A stretch of DNA of 64,000 nucleotides from Panulirus ornatus (taxonomy: Eukaryota > Arthropoda > Malacostraca > Decapoda > Palinuridae): assembly GCF_036320965.1 (NCBI RefSeq), contig NC_092238.1, positions 59,213,507 to 59,277,506 on the forward strand, read 5' to 3'. The notes below the pieces were generated by a model that worked only from the letters and a program-made list of their open reading frames with translations, was not told the DNA's origin and did no database searches. A program made the position numbers and the translations under genes. Each line of letters begins with the position of its first letter. Position 1 is the stretch's first letter. Positions 1 through 25,507 of this stretch are shown here, piece by piece.

Positions 1-120
1 CCGAATCCACAGCTCCCTTTCCACATTCAGGCCCCATACAGCTTTCCATGGTTTACCCCAGACGCTTCATATGCCCTGATTCAATCCACTGACAGCACGT
101 CAACCCCGGGATACCATGGA
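1..120 (-). mobile_element. RTE-like LINE, 3'UTR fragment
   Basis: This is the reverse complement of the stretch just after the LINE stop codon (GACGTGCTGTCAGTGGATTG, then GGTAAACCATGG). It continues into the GGGAGCTGTGG part that is present only in the long 3'UTR form. The fragment is cut by the window edge on the left and runs into a (TA)n tract on the right, so no coding sequence remains. Confidence 0.8.
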
Positions 121-6432
<6,312 letters not shown>

Positions 6433-6488
<56 letters not shown>

Positions 6489-6520
6489 ATATATGTAAAT
6501 ATATATATATATATATATAT
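6433..6520. repeat. (TA)n microsatellite
   Basis: TA tract with ATATAAATATATG interruptions between two LINEs whose 3' ends face each other. Confidence 0.95.
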
Positions 6521-6975
6521 TTATTAATTTATTTATTTTGCTTTGTCGCGGTCTCCCGCGTTTGCGAGGTAGCGCAAGGAAACAGACGAAAGAAATGGCC
6601 AAACACGCAATCATGCACAAGTATATACACACACGTCCACACACGCAAATATACATACCTATACATCTCAATGTACACATATATATAAACACACAGACAC
6701 ATACATGTATACCCATGCACACAATTCACACTGTCTACCTTTATTCATTCTCATCGCCACCTCTCCACACATGGAAATACCATCCCCCTCCCCCCATGTG
6801 TGCGGGGTAGCGCTAGGAAAGGACAACAAAGGCGTCATTCGTTCACACTCAGTCTCTAGCTGTCATGCAATAATGCCCGAATCCACAGCTCCCTTTCCAC
6901 ATAAAGGCCCCACACAGCTTTCCATGGTTTACCGCAGACGCTTCATATGCCCTGATTCAATCCACTGACAGCACG

Positions 6976-9956
6976 TCAAACCACATCGATCCAATTCACT
7001 CTATTCCTTGCCCGCCTTTCACCATCCTGCATGTTCAGGCCCCGATCACACAAAATCTTTTTCACTCCATCTTTCCACCTCCAATTTGGTCTCCAACTTC
7101 TCCTCGTTCCCTCCACCTCCGACATATATGTCCTCTTGGTCAATCTTTCCTCACTCATTCTCTCCATGTGCCCAAACCGTTTCAAAACACCCTCTTCTGC
7201 TATCTCAACCACGCTCTTTTTATTTCCACAGATCTCTCTTACCCTTATATTACTTACTCGATCAAACCACCTCACACCACATATTGTCCTCAAACATCTC
7301 ATTTCCAGCACACCCACCCTCCTGCGCTCAACTCTATCCATAGCCCACGCCTCGCAACCATACAACATTGTTGGAACCACTATTCCTTCAAATATACCCA
7401 TTTTTGCTTTCCGAGATAATGTTCTCGATTTCCACACATTCTTCAAGGCTCCCAGGATTTTCGCCCCCTCCCCCACCCTATGATTCACTTCCGCTTCCAT
7501 GGTTCCATCCGCTGCCAGATCCACTCCCAGTTATCTAAGACACTTTACTTCCTCCAGTTTTTCTCCATTCAGACTTACCTCCCAATTGACTTGACCCTCA
7601 ACCCTACTGTACCTAATAACCTTGCTCTTATTCACATTTACTCTTAACTTTCTTCTTTCACACACTTTACCAAACTCAGTCACCAGCTTCTGTAGTTTCT
7701 CACATGAATCAGCTACCAGCGCTCTATCATCAGCGAACAACAACTGACTCACTTCCCAAGCTCTCTCATCCACAACAGACTTCATACTTGCCCCTCTTTC
7801 CAAAACTCTTGCATTCACCTCCCTAACAACCCCAACCATAAACAAATTAAACAACCATGGCGACATCACCCACCCTTGCCGCAAACCTACATTCACTGAG
7901 AACCAATCACTTTCCTCTCTTCCTACACGTACACATGCCTTACATCCTCGATAAAAACTTTTCACTGCTTCTAACAACTTGCCACCCACACCATATATTC
8001 TTAGTACCTTCCACAGAGCATCTCTATCAACTCTATCATATGTCCTCTCTAGATCCATAAATGCTACATAAAGATCCATTTGTTTTTCTAAGTATTTCTC
8101 ACATACATTCTTCAAAGCAAACACCTGATCCACACATCCTCCACCACTTCTGAAACCACACTGCTCTTCCCCAATCTTATGCTCTGTACATGCCTTCACC
8201 CTCCCAATCAATACCCTCCCATATAATTTACCAGGAATACTCATCAAACGTATACCTCTGTAATTTGAGCACTCACTCTTATCCCCTTTGCCTTTGTAGA
8301 ATGGCACTATGCAAGCATTCCACCAATCCTCAGGCACCTCACCATGAATCATACATACATTAAATAACCTTACCAACCAGTCAACAATACAGTCACCCCT
8401 TTTATAATAAATTTTACTGGAATACCATCCAAACCTGCTGCCTTGCCGGCTTTCATCTTCCGTAAAGCTTTTACCACCTTCTCTCTATTTACCAAATCAT
8501 TTTCCCTAACCCTCTCACTTTGCACACCACCTCGACCAAAACACCCTATATCTGCCACTCTATCATCAAACACATTCAACAAACCTTCAAAATACTCACT
8601 ACATCTCCTTCTCACATCACCACTACTTGTTATCACCTCCCCATTAGCCCCCTTCACCGAAGTTCCCATTTGCTCCCTTGTCTTACACACTTTATTTACC
8701 TCCTTCCAAAACATCTTTTTATTCTCCCTGAAATTTAATGATACTCTCTCACCCCAACTCTCATTTGCCCTCTTTTTCACCTCTTGCACCTTTCTCTTGA
8801 CCTCCTTCCTCTTTCTTTTATACCTCTCCCACTCATTTACATTTTTTCCCTGCAAAAGTCGTCCAAATGCCTCTCTCTTCTCTTTCACTAATACTCTTAC
8901 TTCTTCATCCCACCACTCACTACCTTTTCTAACCAACCCACCTCCCACGCTTCTCATGCCACAAGCATCTTTTGCGCAAGCCATCACTGATTCCCTAAAT
9001 TTCTCCCATTCCTCCCCCACTCCCCTTACCTCCTTTGTTCTCACCTTTTTCCATTCTGTACTCAGTCTCTCCTGGTAATTCCTCACACAAGTCTCCTTCC
9101 CAAGCTAACTTACTCTCACCACTCTCTTCACCCCAACATTCTCTCTTCTTTTCTGAAAATCCCCACAAATCTTCACCTTCGCCTCCACAAGATAATGATC
9201 AGACATCCCTCCAGTTGCGCCTCTCAGCACATTAACATACAGAAGTCTCTCTTTCGTGTGTCTATCAATTAACACGTAATCCAATAACGCTCTCTGGCCA
9301 TCTCTCATACTTACATACGTATACTTATGTATATCTCGCTTTTTAAACCTGGTATATCCAATCACCAGTCCTTTTTCAGCACATAAATCTACAAGCTCTT
9401 CACCATTTCTATCTACAACACTGAACACTCCATGTATACCAATTATTCCCTCAACTGCCACATTACTCACCTTTGCATTCAAATCACCCATCACTATAAC
9501 CCGGTCTTGTGCATCAAAATCACTAACACACTCATTCAGCTGCTCCCAAAACACTTGCCTCTCATGATCTTTCATCTCATGCCCAGATGCATATGCACCA
9601 ATTATCACCCATCTCTCTCCATCAACTTTCAGTTTTACCCATATCAATCTAGAATTTTCTTTCTTACACTCTGTCACATACTCCCACAACTCTTGTTTCA
9701 GGAGTAGTGCTACTCCTTCCCTTGCTCTTGTCGTCTCACTAACCCCTGACTCTACTCCCAAGACATTCCCAAACTACTCTTCCCCTTTACCCTTGAGCTT
9801 CGTTTCACTCAGAGCCAAAACATCCAGGTTCCTTTCCTCAAACATACTACCTATCTCTCCTTTTTTCTCATCTTGGTTACATCCAAACACATTTAGACAC
9901 CCCAATCCGAGCCTTCGAGGAGGATGAGCACTCCTCGCGTGACTCCTTCTTCTGTT

Positions 9957-9957
<1 letters not shown>
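6976..9957 (-). pseudogene. LINE ORF (endonuclease + RT), four-frame pseudogene
   Basis: Successive open segments on the minus strand are 9105-9761 (endonuclease), 8370-9086 (linker into RT fingers), 7531-8376 (RT fingers, palm and catalytic FADD) and 6976-7524 (C-terminal region, ending VNWIDVV). Together they cover almost the whole ~1,000-residue family ORF. At least three frame changes and an in-frame stop near 9775 prevent translation of one polyprotein. The sense strand is strongly purine-rich, as in all copies. Confidence 0.88.

Positions 9958-11001
<1,044 letters not shown>

Positions 11002-11077
<76 letters not shown>
11002..11077. repeat. (CT)n microsatellite
   Basis: 76 bp of uninterrupted CT, the longest CT/GA tract in the window. 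Confidence 0.98.
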
Positions 11078-11080
<3 letters not shown>

Positions 11081-11176
11081 AAGAGGTATATGCATAATCA
11101 CCACTGATAAAAGAAAATAAAAAGAGTTAGTACTTTCGTTTGATACATCCTCATACAAAGTATTCATCGTACGAAA

Positions 11177-14282
<3,106 letters not shown>

Positions 14283-14498
14283 TGGAAAGGATCACAATTT
14301 TATGCGTGATAAAGATATTGCTATGAGTCCACGGGGAAAATGAAACACGAAAAGTTCCCAAGTGCACTTTCGTTTAATAATCACGTCATTACGGGAGACA
14401 CAAGAGAGAAATATAACAGTTAGTTGATATACATCGAAGAGACGAAGGTAGGACGCCATTTGGTAAACATTTGGTTGTCCAAAACATACAACTAGCGT

Positions 14499-14816
14499 TC
14501 ATAAACTTATCATTTTATAAATCTTATCAACAATAAAGTTATCTAATTTGTATAGACCATCTCTAATGTTAAGATTATAATTCTTTGTGTATTTAATAAT
14601 AGAAGATTCAATGATATTTCTCTTGGTAATAAAGTTAGAGTTAACAACTGAAATGGCGTTACTCCAGTCAATACAATGATTATGGTTTTTAACATGATAA
14701 AACAAGGCATTTGATTCTTGTCCCGTTCTTATACTATATTTATGTTGCTTAAGTCTAACAGAAAGAGCCTTACCAGTCTGACCAACATAAAATTTATCAC
14801 AGTTTCCACAAGGAAA
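14499..14816 (-). pseudogene. PLE GIY-YIG endonuclease, inverted copy
   Basis: Minus-strand reading frame with CGNCDKFYVGQTGKALSVRL then QHKYSIRTGQESNALFYHV and the C-terminal LDNFIVDKIYKMISL, homologous to the plus-strand copy at 15583-16057. FYVGQT corresponds to the YIG half of the GIY-YIG signature and RLKQH carries the expected Arg. The frame runs on to 14888 but homology stops near 14816, so the first ~24 residues are junction sequence. It lacks the RT and would not be a functional protein. Confidence 0.8.
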
Positions 14817-14879
14817 GTGATGAATCATCAACCAAACTACTTTTAAATCAAAATTAATATTGATATTGTTTAGCTTTTC

Positions 14880-15340
14880 ACTTTTCACTAAAGTTCCACT
14901 TGATGACCTTTTAGAATATTTATTTGATGTCTTGGATGATATTCATTTACCTGTTTCAAAGTCTAATTTCACTGAACTGATAAAATTGTGTATATGAGAC
15001 TGTGTATTTCAATTTAATGGAGATTATTATGTTAAAAAATTTGGTATGGCAATGGGTAACCCTCTTTCACCTGTACTAAGTAATCTTTATATGAAATTTT
15101 TCGAAACAAAATTACTAAAGGATATCTTACCTTCTAATGCAATTTGGTTTAGTTATGTAGATGATGTTCTTTGTGTTTGGCCAACAAATGAAAACTTACA
15201 AATATTTCTCCCTTTACTTAACAATTTAGCACTTTCCATCAAATTTGCTGTAGAAAATGAAAATAATAGTATGTTACCATTTTTAGATTTCATGATCCAT
15301 AGATAAGGAAACAAGTTCAAGTTAAGCATATACAGAAAAC
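14880..15340 (+). pseudogene. PLE reverse transcriptase fragment
   Basis: Reads LDDLLEYLFDVLDDIHLPVSKSNF, an in-frame TGA near 14996, then FNGDYYVKKFGMAMGNPLSP and FSYVDDVLCVWPTN, ending with LDFMIHR and a TAA near 15304. MGNPLSPVLSNLYM is the motif B region. YVDD (15154-15165) is the catalytic motif C typical of Penelope-like RTs. The palm is present but motif A and the fingers are missing. Two internal stops make it inactive. Confidence 0.83.
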
Positions 15341-15582
15341 CCGCCAATGTATGCTGATTTATCCATTATTACTCACCACAACATGACAGAGTTAAATTAT
15401 CATTTCTATCTATGTTCCTTAGGCCATTACGTATTTGCAGTCCAGAGTTTATTGATGATGAGTTTGAGAAGACATATTCTATTGGATCTAAGTCAAAGTA
15501 CCCTTGATCTTTCATTGATGAATCCCTTAAGTTAGCAAAGAAATCATTTTATAGAGTTGAGCCCAAACCTCCCATTGACACC

Positions 15583-16057
15583 ATGAATCTTTTAGTTCTC
15601 CCTTTTAACGATAATTTCCCTTTGCTTCCCATGTTGCTTAAATCCTTTAATGTAAATGTTGCCTTTAGCAACAATAATACTACAAGAAATATCTTAATCA
15701 GGAATTCATCAGAAAATTCTCTTGGTTGCATCTATAAAGTTCCTTGCGGAAACTGTGATAAATTTTATGTTGGTCAGACTCGTAAGGATCTTTCTGTTAG
15801 ACTTAAGCAACATAAATATAGTATAAGAACGGGACAAGAATCAAATGCCTTGTTTAATCATGTTAAAAACTATGATCATTCTATTGATTGGAGCTAACGC
15901 CATCTCAGTTGTTAACTCTAACTCTATTACTAAGAGAAATATCACTGAATCTTCTATTACTAAATACACAAAGAATTATAATCTTAGTGGTAGTGATGGT
16001 CTACACAAACTAGATAACTTTATTGTTGATAAGATTTGTAAAATGATAAGTTTATGA
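15583..16057 (+). pseudogene. PLE C-terminal GIY-YIG endonuclease
   Basis: Contains MNLLVLPFNDNFPLL, the SLGCIYKVPCGNCDKFYVGQ core (GIY and YIG halves) and SVRLKQHKYSIRTG with the catalytic-type Arg, then a frameshift near 15894 and the C-terminal LDNFIVDKICKMISL ending at a TGA. In PLEs this domain follows the RT in the same ORF and makes the DNA nick for insertion. Here the frame before it also has a stop near 15510. Confidence 0.83.
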
Positions 16058-16233
16058 ACGCTCGTTGTATGTTTTGGACAATCACATGTTTACCAAATGG
16101 CGTCCTAGCTTCGTCTCTTCGATGTATATCAGCTGACTCTTATATTTCTCTCTTGTGTCTACCCTGGTGATGTGATTATTACATGAAAGTGCACTTGGGA
16201 ACTTTTCGTGTTTCATTTTCCCCATGGAGTCAT

Positions 16234-16235
<2 letters not shown>

Positions 16236-16290
<55 letters not shown>
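16236..16290. repeat. (TA)n microsatellite
   Basis: 55 bp of TA between the PLE right end and a LINE tail. Confidence 0.96.
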
Positions 16291-16291
<1 letters not shown>

Positions 16292-18282
16292 TATTTTTTT
16301 TTATTTTGCTTTGTCGCTGTCTCCCGCGTTTGTGAGGTAGCGCAAGGAAACAGACGAAAGAAATGGCCCAAACCACCCCAATACACATGTATATACATAC
16401 ACATCCACACACGGAAACATACATACCTATACATCTCAATGTACACATATATATACACACAGAGACATATACATATATACACATTTACATAATTCATACA
16501 ATCTGTCTTTATTTATTCCCATGACCATCTCGCCACACGTGGAACAACATTCCCCTTCCCCCTCATATGTGCGAGGTAGCGCTAGGAAAAGACAATAAAG
16601 GCCTCATTCGTTCACACTCAGTATCTAGCTGTCATGTAATAATGCCCGAAACCACACCTCCCTTTCCACATCAAGGCCCCACAGAAATTTCCATGGTTTA
16701 CCCCAGACACTTCACATGCCCTGATTCAATCCATTGATAACACATCGATCCCCGGTATACCACATCGATCCAATTCACTCTATTCCTTGCCCGCCTTTCA
16801 CCCTTCTGCATGTTCAGGCCCCGATCAATCAAAATCTTTTTCTCTCCATCTCTCCACCTCCAATTTGGTCTCCCACTTCTCCTTGTTCCCTCCACCTCCG
16901 ACACATATATCCTCTTGGTCAATCTTTCCTCTCCCATTCTCTCCATGTGCCCAAACCATTTCAAAACACCCTCTCCCGCTCTCTCAACCACACTTTTTAT
17001 TTCCACACATCTCACTTACCCTTACATTACCTACTCGATCAAACCACCTCAGACCATATATTGTCCTCAAACATCTCATTTACAGCACAGCCACTCTCCT
17101 GCGCACTACTCTATCCATAGCTCACGCCTTGCAACCATACAACATTGTTGGAACCACTATTCCTTCAAAAATACCCATTTTTCTTTCCGGGATAATGTTC
17201 TCGACTTCCGAACATTCTTCAAGGCTCCCAGAACTTTCGCCCCCTCCCCCACCCATTGATTCACTTCAGATTCTATGGTTCCATCCGCTGCCAGATCCAC
17301 TCCCAGATATCTAAAACACTTTACTTCCTCCAGTTTTTCTCAATTCAAACTTACCTCCCAATTGACTTGACCCTCAACCCTACTGTACCTAATAACCTTG
17401 CTCTTATTCTCATTTACTCTTAACTTTCTTCTTTCACTCACTTTACCAAACTCAGTCACCAGCTTCTGCAGTTTCTCACATGAATCAGCCATCAACGCTG
17501 TATCATCAGCGAACAACAACTAACTCACTTCCCAAGGCCTCTCATCCACAACAGACTGCATACTTGCTCATCTTTCCAAAACTCTTGCATTCACCTCACT
17601 AACAACCCCATCCATAAACAAATTAAACAACCATGGAAACATCACACACCCCTGCTGCAAACCTACATTCACTGAGAACCAATCACTTTCCTCTCTTCCT
17701 ACACGTGCACGTGACTTACATAATCGATAAAAACTTTTCACTGCTTCTAACAAATTCCCTCCCACAGAACATCTCTATCAACTCTATCATATGCCTTCTC
17801 CAGATCAATAAATGCTGCATACAAATCCATTTGCTTTTCTAAGTATTTCTCACATACATTCCTCAAAGCAAACACCTGATCCACACATCCTCTACCACTT
17901 CTGAAACCAAACTGCTCTTCCCTAATCTGATGCTCTGTACATGCCTTCACCCTCTCAATCAATACCCTCACATATAATTTACCAGGAATACTCAACAAAC
18001 TTATACCCCTGTAATTTGAGCACTCACTCTTATCCCCTTTGCCTTTGTGTAATGGCAGTATGGAAGCATTCCGCCAATCCTCAGGCACCTCACCATGAAT
18101 CATACATACATTAAATAACCTTACCAACCAGTCAACAATACAGTCACCCCCTTTTTTGATAAATTCAACTGTAATACCATCCAAACTTGCTGTCTTGCCG
18201 GCTTTCATCTTCCGTAAAGCTTTTACTACCTCTTCTCTGTTTACCACATCATTTTCCTTAAACCTCTCACTTTGCCCACCAT
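16291..18282 (-). mobile_element. RTE-like LINE, 5'-truncated, long 3'UTR, decayed
   Basis: The long 3'UTR occupies 16291-16750. Coding homology then runs to the [13 protein letters not shown] region (here [13 protein letters not shown]), where it meets (TA)n. The FADD region is present (17500-17515). About 25 bp are missing near 17763 between [10 protein letters not shown] and the DALW region. Multiple frameshifts near 17010, 17185, 17340 and 17765. Confidence 0.9.
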
Positions 18283-20164
<1,882 letters not shown>

Positions 20165-22321
20165 TTTTTTTTTTTTTTTTTTTATACTTTGTCGCTGTGT
20201 CCCGCGTTTGCGAGGTAGCGCAAGGAAACAGACGAAAGAAATGGCCCAACCCCCCCCATACACATGTACATACACACGTCCACACACGCAAATATACATA
20301 CCCACACAGCCCTCCACGGCCCACCCCGGACGCTCCACATGCCCTGATTCAATCCACTGACAGCACGTCAACCCCTGTATACCACATCGCTCCAATTCAC
20401 TCTATTCCTTGCCCTCCTTTCACCCTCCTGCATGTTCAGGCCCCGATCACACAAAATCCTTTTCACTCCATCTTTCCACCTCCAATTTGGTCTCCCTCTT
20501 CTCCTCGTTCCCTTCACCTCCGACACATATATCCTCTTGGTCAATCTTTCCTCACTCATTCTCTCCATGTGCCCAAACCATTTCAAAACACCCTCTTCTG
20601 CTCTCTCAACCACGCTCTTTTTATTTCCACACATCTCTCTTACCCTTACGTTACTTACTCGATCAAACCACCTCACACCACACATTGTCCTCAAACATCT
20701 CATTTCCAGCACATCCATCCTCCTGCGCACAACTCTATTCATAGCCCACGCCTCGCAACCATACAACATTGTTGGAACTACTATTCCTTCAAACATACCC
20801 ATTTTTGCTTTCCGGGATAATGTTCTCAACTTCCACACATTTTTCAAGGCTCCCAAAATTTTCGCTCCCTCCCCCACCCTATGATCCACTTCCGCTTCCA
20901 TGGTTCCATCCGCTGACAGATCCACTCCCAGATATCTAAAACACTTCACTTCCTCCAGTTTTTCTCCACTCAAACTCACCTCCCAATTGACTTGACCCTC
21001 AACCCTACTGTACCTAATAACCTTGCTCTTATTCACATTTACTCTTAACTTTCTTCTTCCACACACTTTACCAAACTCAGTCACCAGCTTCTGCAGTTTC
21101 TCACATGAATCAGCCACCAGCGCTGTATCATCAGCGAACAACAACTGACTCACTTCCCAAGCTCTCTCATCCCCAACAGACTTCATACTTGCCCCTCTTT
21201 CCAGGACTCTTGCATTTACCTCCCTAACAACCCCATCCATAAACAAATTAAACAACCATGGAGACATCACACACCCCTGCCGCAATCCTACATTCACTGA
21301 GAACCAATCACTTTCCTCTCTTCCTACACGTACACACGCCTTACATCCTCGATAAAAACTTTTCACTGCTTCTAACAACTTGCCTCCCACACCATATATT
21401 CTTAATACCTTCCACAGAGCATCTCTATCAACTCTATCATATGCCTTCTCCAGATCCATAAATGCTACATACAAATCCATTTGCTTTTCTAAGTATTTCT
21501 CACATACATTCTTCAAAGCAAACACCTGATCCACACATCCTCTACCACTTCTGAAACCACACTGCTCTTCCCCAATCTGATGCTCTGTACATGCCTTCAC
21601 CCTCTCAATCAATACCCTCCCATATAATTTACCAGGAATACTCAACAAACTTATACCTCTGTAATTTGAGCACTCACTCTTATCCCCTTTGCCTTTGTAC
21701 AATGGCACTATGCACGCATTCCGCCAATCCTCAGGCACCTCACCATGAGTCATACATACATTAAACAACCTTACCATCCAGTCAACAATACAGTCACCCC
21801 CTTTTTTAATAAATTCCACTGCAATACCATCCAAACCTGCTGCCTTGCCGGCTTTCATCTTCCGCAAAGCTTTTACTACCTCTTCTCTGTTTACCAAATC
21901 ATTTTCCCTAACCCTCTAACTTTGCACACCACCTCGACCCAAACACCCTATATCTGCCACTCTGTCATCAGACACATTCAACAAACCTTCAAAATACTCA
22001 TTCCATCTCCTTCTCACATCACCACTACTTGTTATCACCTCCCCATTTACGCCCTTCACTGAAGTTCCCATTTGCTCCCTTGTCTTACGCACCCTATTTA
22101 CCTCCTTCCAGAACATCTTTTTATTCTCCCTAAAATTTACTGATAGTGTCTCACCCCAACTCTCATTTGCCTTTTTTTTCACCTCTTGCACCTTTCTCTT
22201 GACCTCCTGTCTCTTTCTTTTATACTTCTCCCACTCAGTTGCATTTTTTCCCTGCAAAAATCGTCCAAATGCCTCTCTCTTCTCTTTCACTAATACTCTT
22301 ACTCCTTCATCCCACCACTCA

Positions 22322-22328
<7 letters not shown>
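20165..22328 (-). mobile_element. RTE-like LINE, 5'-truncated, intact 509-codon RT, short 3'UTR
   Basis: Poly(T) and TATACTTTGTCGC at the left mark the tail subtype found on the better-preserved copies. The short 3'UTR is followed by an uninterrupted RT plus C-terminal frame. Upstream, the linker (21916-22290) is separated from the RT by one stop codon near 21916. The copy ends at the RKGSEWWDE region against (TA)n. Confidence 0.94.
20368..21897 (-). CDS. LINE reverse transcriptase ORF, 509 aa, open
   Basis: The frame starts at [20 protein letters not shown], which is internal to the full-length family ORF. Domains in order are RT fingers ([14 protein letters not shown] near residue 20; [18 protein letters not shown] near 70), motif A ([13 protein letters not shown]), motif B ([11 protein letters not shown]), motif C FADD at 254-257, motif D region (NVNKSKVIR), [12 protein letters not shown], and the C-terminal WFGHMERM and [18 protein letters not shown] region ending VYRG. 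All visible RT catalytic residues are present. The endonuclease is missing, so autonomous movement is not expected. Confidence 0.85.
   Translation of the reverse strand: MVNREEVVKALRKMKAGKAAGLDGIAVEFIKKGGDCIVDWMVRLFNVCMTHGEVPEDWRNACIVPLYKGKGDKSECSNYRGISLLSIPGKLYGRVLIERVKACTEHQIGEEQCGFRSGRGCVDQVFALKNVCEKYLEKQMDLYVAFMDLEKAYDRVDRDALWKVLRIYGVGGKLLEAVKSFYRGCKACVRVGREESDWFSVNVGLRQGCVMSPWLFNLFMDGVVREVNARVLERGASMKSVGDERAWEVSQLLFADDTALVADSCEKLQKLVTEFGKVCGRRKLRVNVNKSKVIRYSRVEGQVNWEVSLSGEKLEEVKCFRYLGVDLSADGTMEAEVDHRVGEGAKILGALKNVWKLRTLSRKAKMGMFEGIVVPTMLYGCEAWAMNRVVRRRMDVLEMRCLRTMCGVRWFDRVSNVRVREMCGNKKSVVERAEEGVLKWFGHMERMSEERLTKRIYVSEVKGTRRRGRPNWRWKDGVKRILCDRGLNMQEGERRARNRVNWSDVVYRG

Positions 22329-22390
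<62 letters not shown>
22329..22390. repeat. (TA)n microsatellite
   Basis: 62 bp of TA followed by the poly(T) end of the next LINE. Confidence 0.96.
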
Positions 22391-22407
<17 letters not shown>

Positions 22408-23609
22408 TTTTTTCTTTGTTGCTGTCTCCCGCGTTTGCGAGGTAGCGCAAGGAAACAGAGGAAAGAAATGGCCCAAGCCACCCCCATACACATGTATATA
22501 CATACGTCCACACACGTAAAAATACATACCTACACAGCTTTCCATGGTTTACCCCTGACGCTTCACATGCCCTGATTCAATCCACTGACAGCACGTCAAC
22601 CCCGGTATACCACATCGATCCAATTCAATCTATTCCTTGCCCTCCTTTCACCCTCCTGCATATTCAGGCCCCGATCACACAAAATCTTTTTCACTCCATC
22701 TTTCCACCTCCAATTTGGTCTCCCACTTCTCCTCGTTCCCTCCACCTCCGACACATATATCCTCTTAGTCAATCTTTCCTCACTCATTCTCTCCATGTGC
22801 CCAAACCATTTCAAAACACCCTCTTCTGCTCTCTCAACCACCCTCTTTTTATTTCCACACATCTCCCTTACCCTTACGTTACCTCAAACATCTCATTTCC
22901 AGCATATCCATCCTCCTGCGCACAACTCTATCCATAGTCCACGCCTCGCAACCATACAACATTGTTGGAACCGCTATTCCTTCAAACATAAACATTTTTG
23001 CTTTCCGAGATAATGTTTTCGACTTCCACAAATTCTTCAAGGCTCCCAGAATTTTCGCCTTCTCCTCCACCGTATGATCCACTTCCGCTTTCATGGTTCC
23101 ATCCGCTGCCAGATCCACTCCCAGATATCTAAAACAATTTACTTCCTCCAGTTTTTCTCTATTCAAACTTACCTCCCAATTGACTTGACCCTCAACCCTA
23201 CTGTACCTAATAACCTTGCTCTTATTCACATTTACTCTTAACTTTCTTCTTTCACACACTTTACCGAACTCAGCCACCAGCTTCTTTAGTTTCTCATATG
23301 AATCAGCCACCAGCGCTGTATCATCAGCGAACAACAACTGACTCACTTCCCAAGCTCTCTCATCCCCAACAGACTTCATACTTGGCCCTCTTTCCAAAAC
23401 TCTTGCATTCACCTCCCTAACAACCCCATCCATAAACAAATTAAACAACCATGGAGACATCACACACCACTGCCGCAAACCTACATTCACTGAGAACCAA
23501 TCACTTTCCTCTCTTCCTACAAGTACACATGCCTTACATCCTCCACAGAGCATCTGTATCAACTCTATCATATGCCTTCTCCAGATCCATAAATGCTACA
23601 TACAAGTCC

Positions 23610-23610
<1 letters not shown>
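22391..23610 (-). mobile_element. RTE-like LINE, 5'-truncated, short 3'UTR, internal deletions
   Basis: Short 3'UTR at left; coding from the C-terminal region to the [11 protein letters not shown] codons. About 50 bp are missing near 22882 (the RWFDRVSNV region) and about 70 bp near 23542 (between YRGCKA and DALW). FADD is preserved in 22879-23571. It is non-functional. Confidence 0.9.

Positions 23611-23702
<92 letters not shown>
23611..23702. repeat. (TA)n microsatellite
   Basis: 92 bp of TA between the truncated 5' ends of a minus LINE and a plus LINE. Confidence 0.96.
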
Positions 23703-23704
<2 letters not shown>

Positions 23705-25436
23705 GAAATGATTTGGTAAAAAGAGAAGAGGTAGTAAAAGCTTTGCGGAAGATGAAAGCCGGCAAGGCAGCAGGTTTGGATGGTATTGCAGTGGAATTTA
23801 TTAAAAAAGGGGGTGACTGTATTGTTGACTGGTTGGTAAGGTTATTTAATGTATGTATGACTCATGGTGAGGTGCCTGAGGATTGGCGGAATGCGTGCAT
23901 AGTGCCATTGTACAAAGGCAAAGGGGATAAGAGTGAGTGCTCAAATTACAGTGGTATAAGTTGGTTGAGTATTCCTGGCAAATTATATGGGAGGGTATTG
24001 ATTGAGAGGGTGAAGGCATGTACAGAGCATCAGATTGGGGAAGAGCAGTGTGGTTTCAGAAGTGGTAGAGGATGTGTGGATCAGGTGTTTGCTTTGAAGA
24101 ATGTATTTGAGAAATACTTAGAAAAGCAAATGGATTTGATGTAGCATTTATGGATATGGAAAAGGCATATGATAGAGTTGGTAGAGATGCTCTGTGGAAG
24201 GTATTATGAATATATGGTGTGGGAGGCAAGTTGTTAGAAGCAGTGAAAAGTTTTTGTCGAGGATGTAAGGCATGTGTACGTGTAGGAAGAGAGGAAAGTG
24301 ATTGGTTCTCAGTGAATGTAGGTTTGCGGCAGGGGTGTGTGATGTCTCCATGGTTGTTTAATTTGTTTATGGATGGGGTTGTTAGGGAGGTGAATGCAAG
24401 AGTTTTGGAAAGAGGGGCAAGTATGAAGTCTGTTGGGGACGAGAGAGCTTGGGAAGTGAGTCAGTTGTTGTTCGCTGATGATAAAGCGCTGGTGGCTGAT
24501 TCATGTGAGAAACTGCAGAAGCTGGTGACTGAGTTTGGTAAAGTGTGTGAAAGAAGAAAGTTAAGAGTAAATGTGAATAAGAGCAAGGTTATTAGGTACA
24601 GTAGGGTTGAGGGTCAAGTTAATTGGGAGGTGAGTTTGAATGGAGAAAAACTGGAGGAAGTGAAGTGTTTTAGATATCTGGGAGTGGATCTGGCAGCGGA
24701 TGGAACCATGGAAGCGGAAGTGGATCATATGGTGAGGGAGGGGGCGAAAATTCTGGGAGCCTTGAAGAATGTGTTGGAGTCGAGAACATTATCTCGGAAA
24801 GCAAAAATGGGTATGTTTGAAGGAATAGTGGTTCCAACAATGTTGTATGGTTGCGAGGCGTGGACTATGGATAGAGTTGTGCGCAGGAGGATGGATGTGC
24901 TGGAAATGAGATGTTTGAGGACAATGTGTGGTGTGAGGTGGTTTGATCGAGTAAGTAACGTAAGGGTAAGAGAGATGTGTGGAAATAAAAAGAGCGTGGT
25001 GAGAGAGCAGAAGAGGGTGGTTTGAAATGGTTTGGTCACATGGAAAGAATGAGTGAGGAAAGATTGACCAAGAAGATATACGTGTCGGAGGTGGAGGGAA
25101 CGAGGAGAAGAGGGAGACCAAATTGGAGGTGGAAAGATGAAGTGAAAAAGATTTTGTGTGATCGGGGCCTGAACATGCAGGAGGGTGAAAGGAGGGCAAG
25201 GAATAGAGTGAATTGGAGCGATGTGGTATACCGGGGTTGACGTGCTGTCAGTGGATTGAATCAAGGCGTGTGAAGCGTCTGGGGTAAACCATGGAAAGCT
25301 GTGTAGGTATGTATATTTGCGTGTGTGGACGTATGTATATACATGTGTATGGGGGTGGGTTGGGCCATTTCTTTCGTCTGTTTCATTGCGCTACCTCGCA
25401 AACGCGGGAGACAGCGACAAAGCAAAAAAAAAAAAA

Positions 25437-25438
<2 letters not shown>
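23703..25438 (+). mobile_element. RTE-like LINE, 5'-truncated at RT start, short 3'UTR
   Basis: Starts at [15 protein letters not shown] and covers the whole RT, the C-terminal region, short 3'UTR and A tail. A 2-bp deletion near 24138 and a TGA near 24208 break the N-terminal part. A single-base deletion near 25000 separates the last 72 codons (25022-25240). The middle is open, with FADDKALV as the catalytic region. Confidence 0.93.
24219..25025 (+). pseudogene. LINE RT palm and C-terminal region (268 aa)
   Basis: Open frame containing motif B ([14 protein letters not shown]), motif [30 protein letters not shown] and the [11 protein letters not shown] region before the frameshift. Motif A lies upstream behind a TGA, so this is a remnant. 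Confidence 0.82.

Positions 25439-25502
<64 letters not shown>
25439..25502. repeat. (TA)n microsatellite
   Basis: 64 bp of TA after AAAAAAAAG. Confidence 0.96.

Positions 25503-25507
<5 letters not shown>

Noticed and set aside
20432..20884. 150-codon antisense frame (MFRPRSHKI type) repeated in many copies
   Set aside because: It mirrors the conserved C-terminal region of the LINE ORF, has no known domain, and follows from the purine-rich sense strand.
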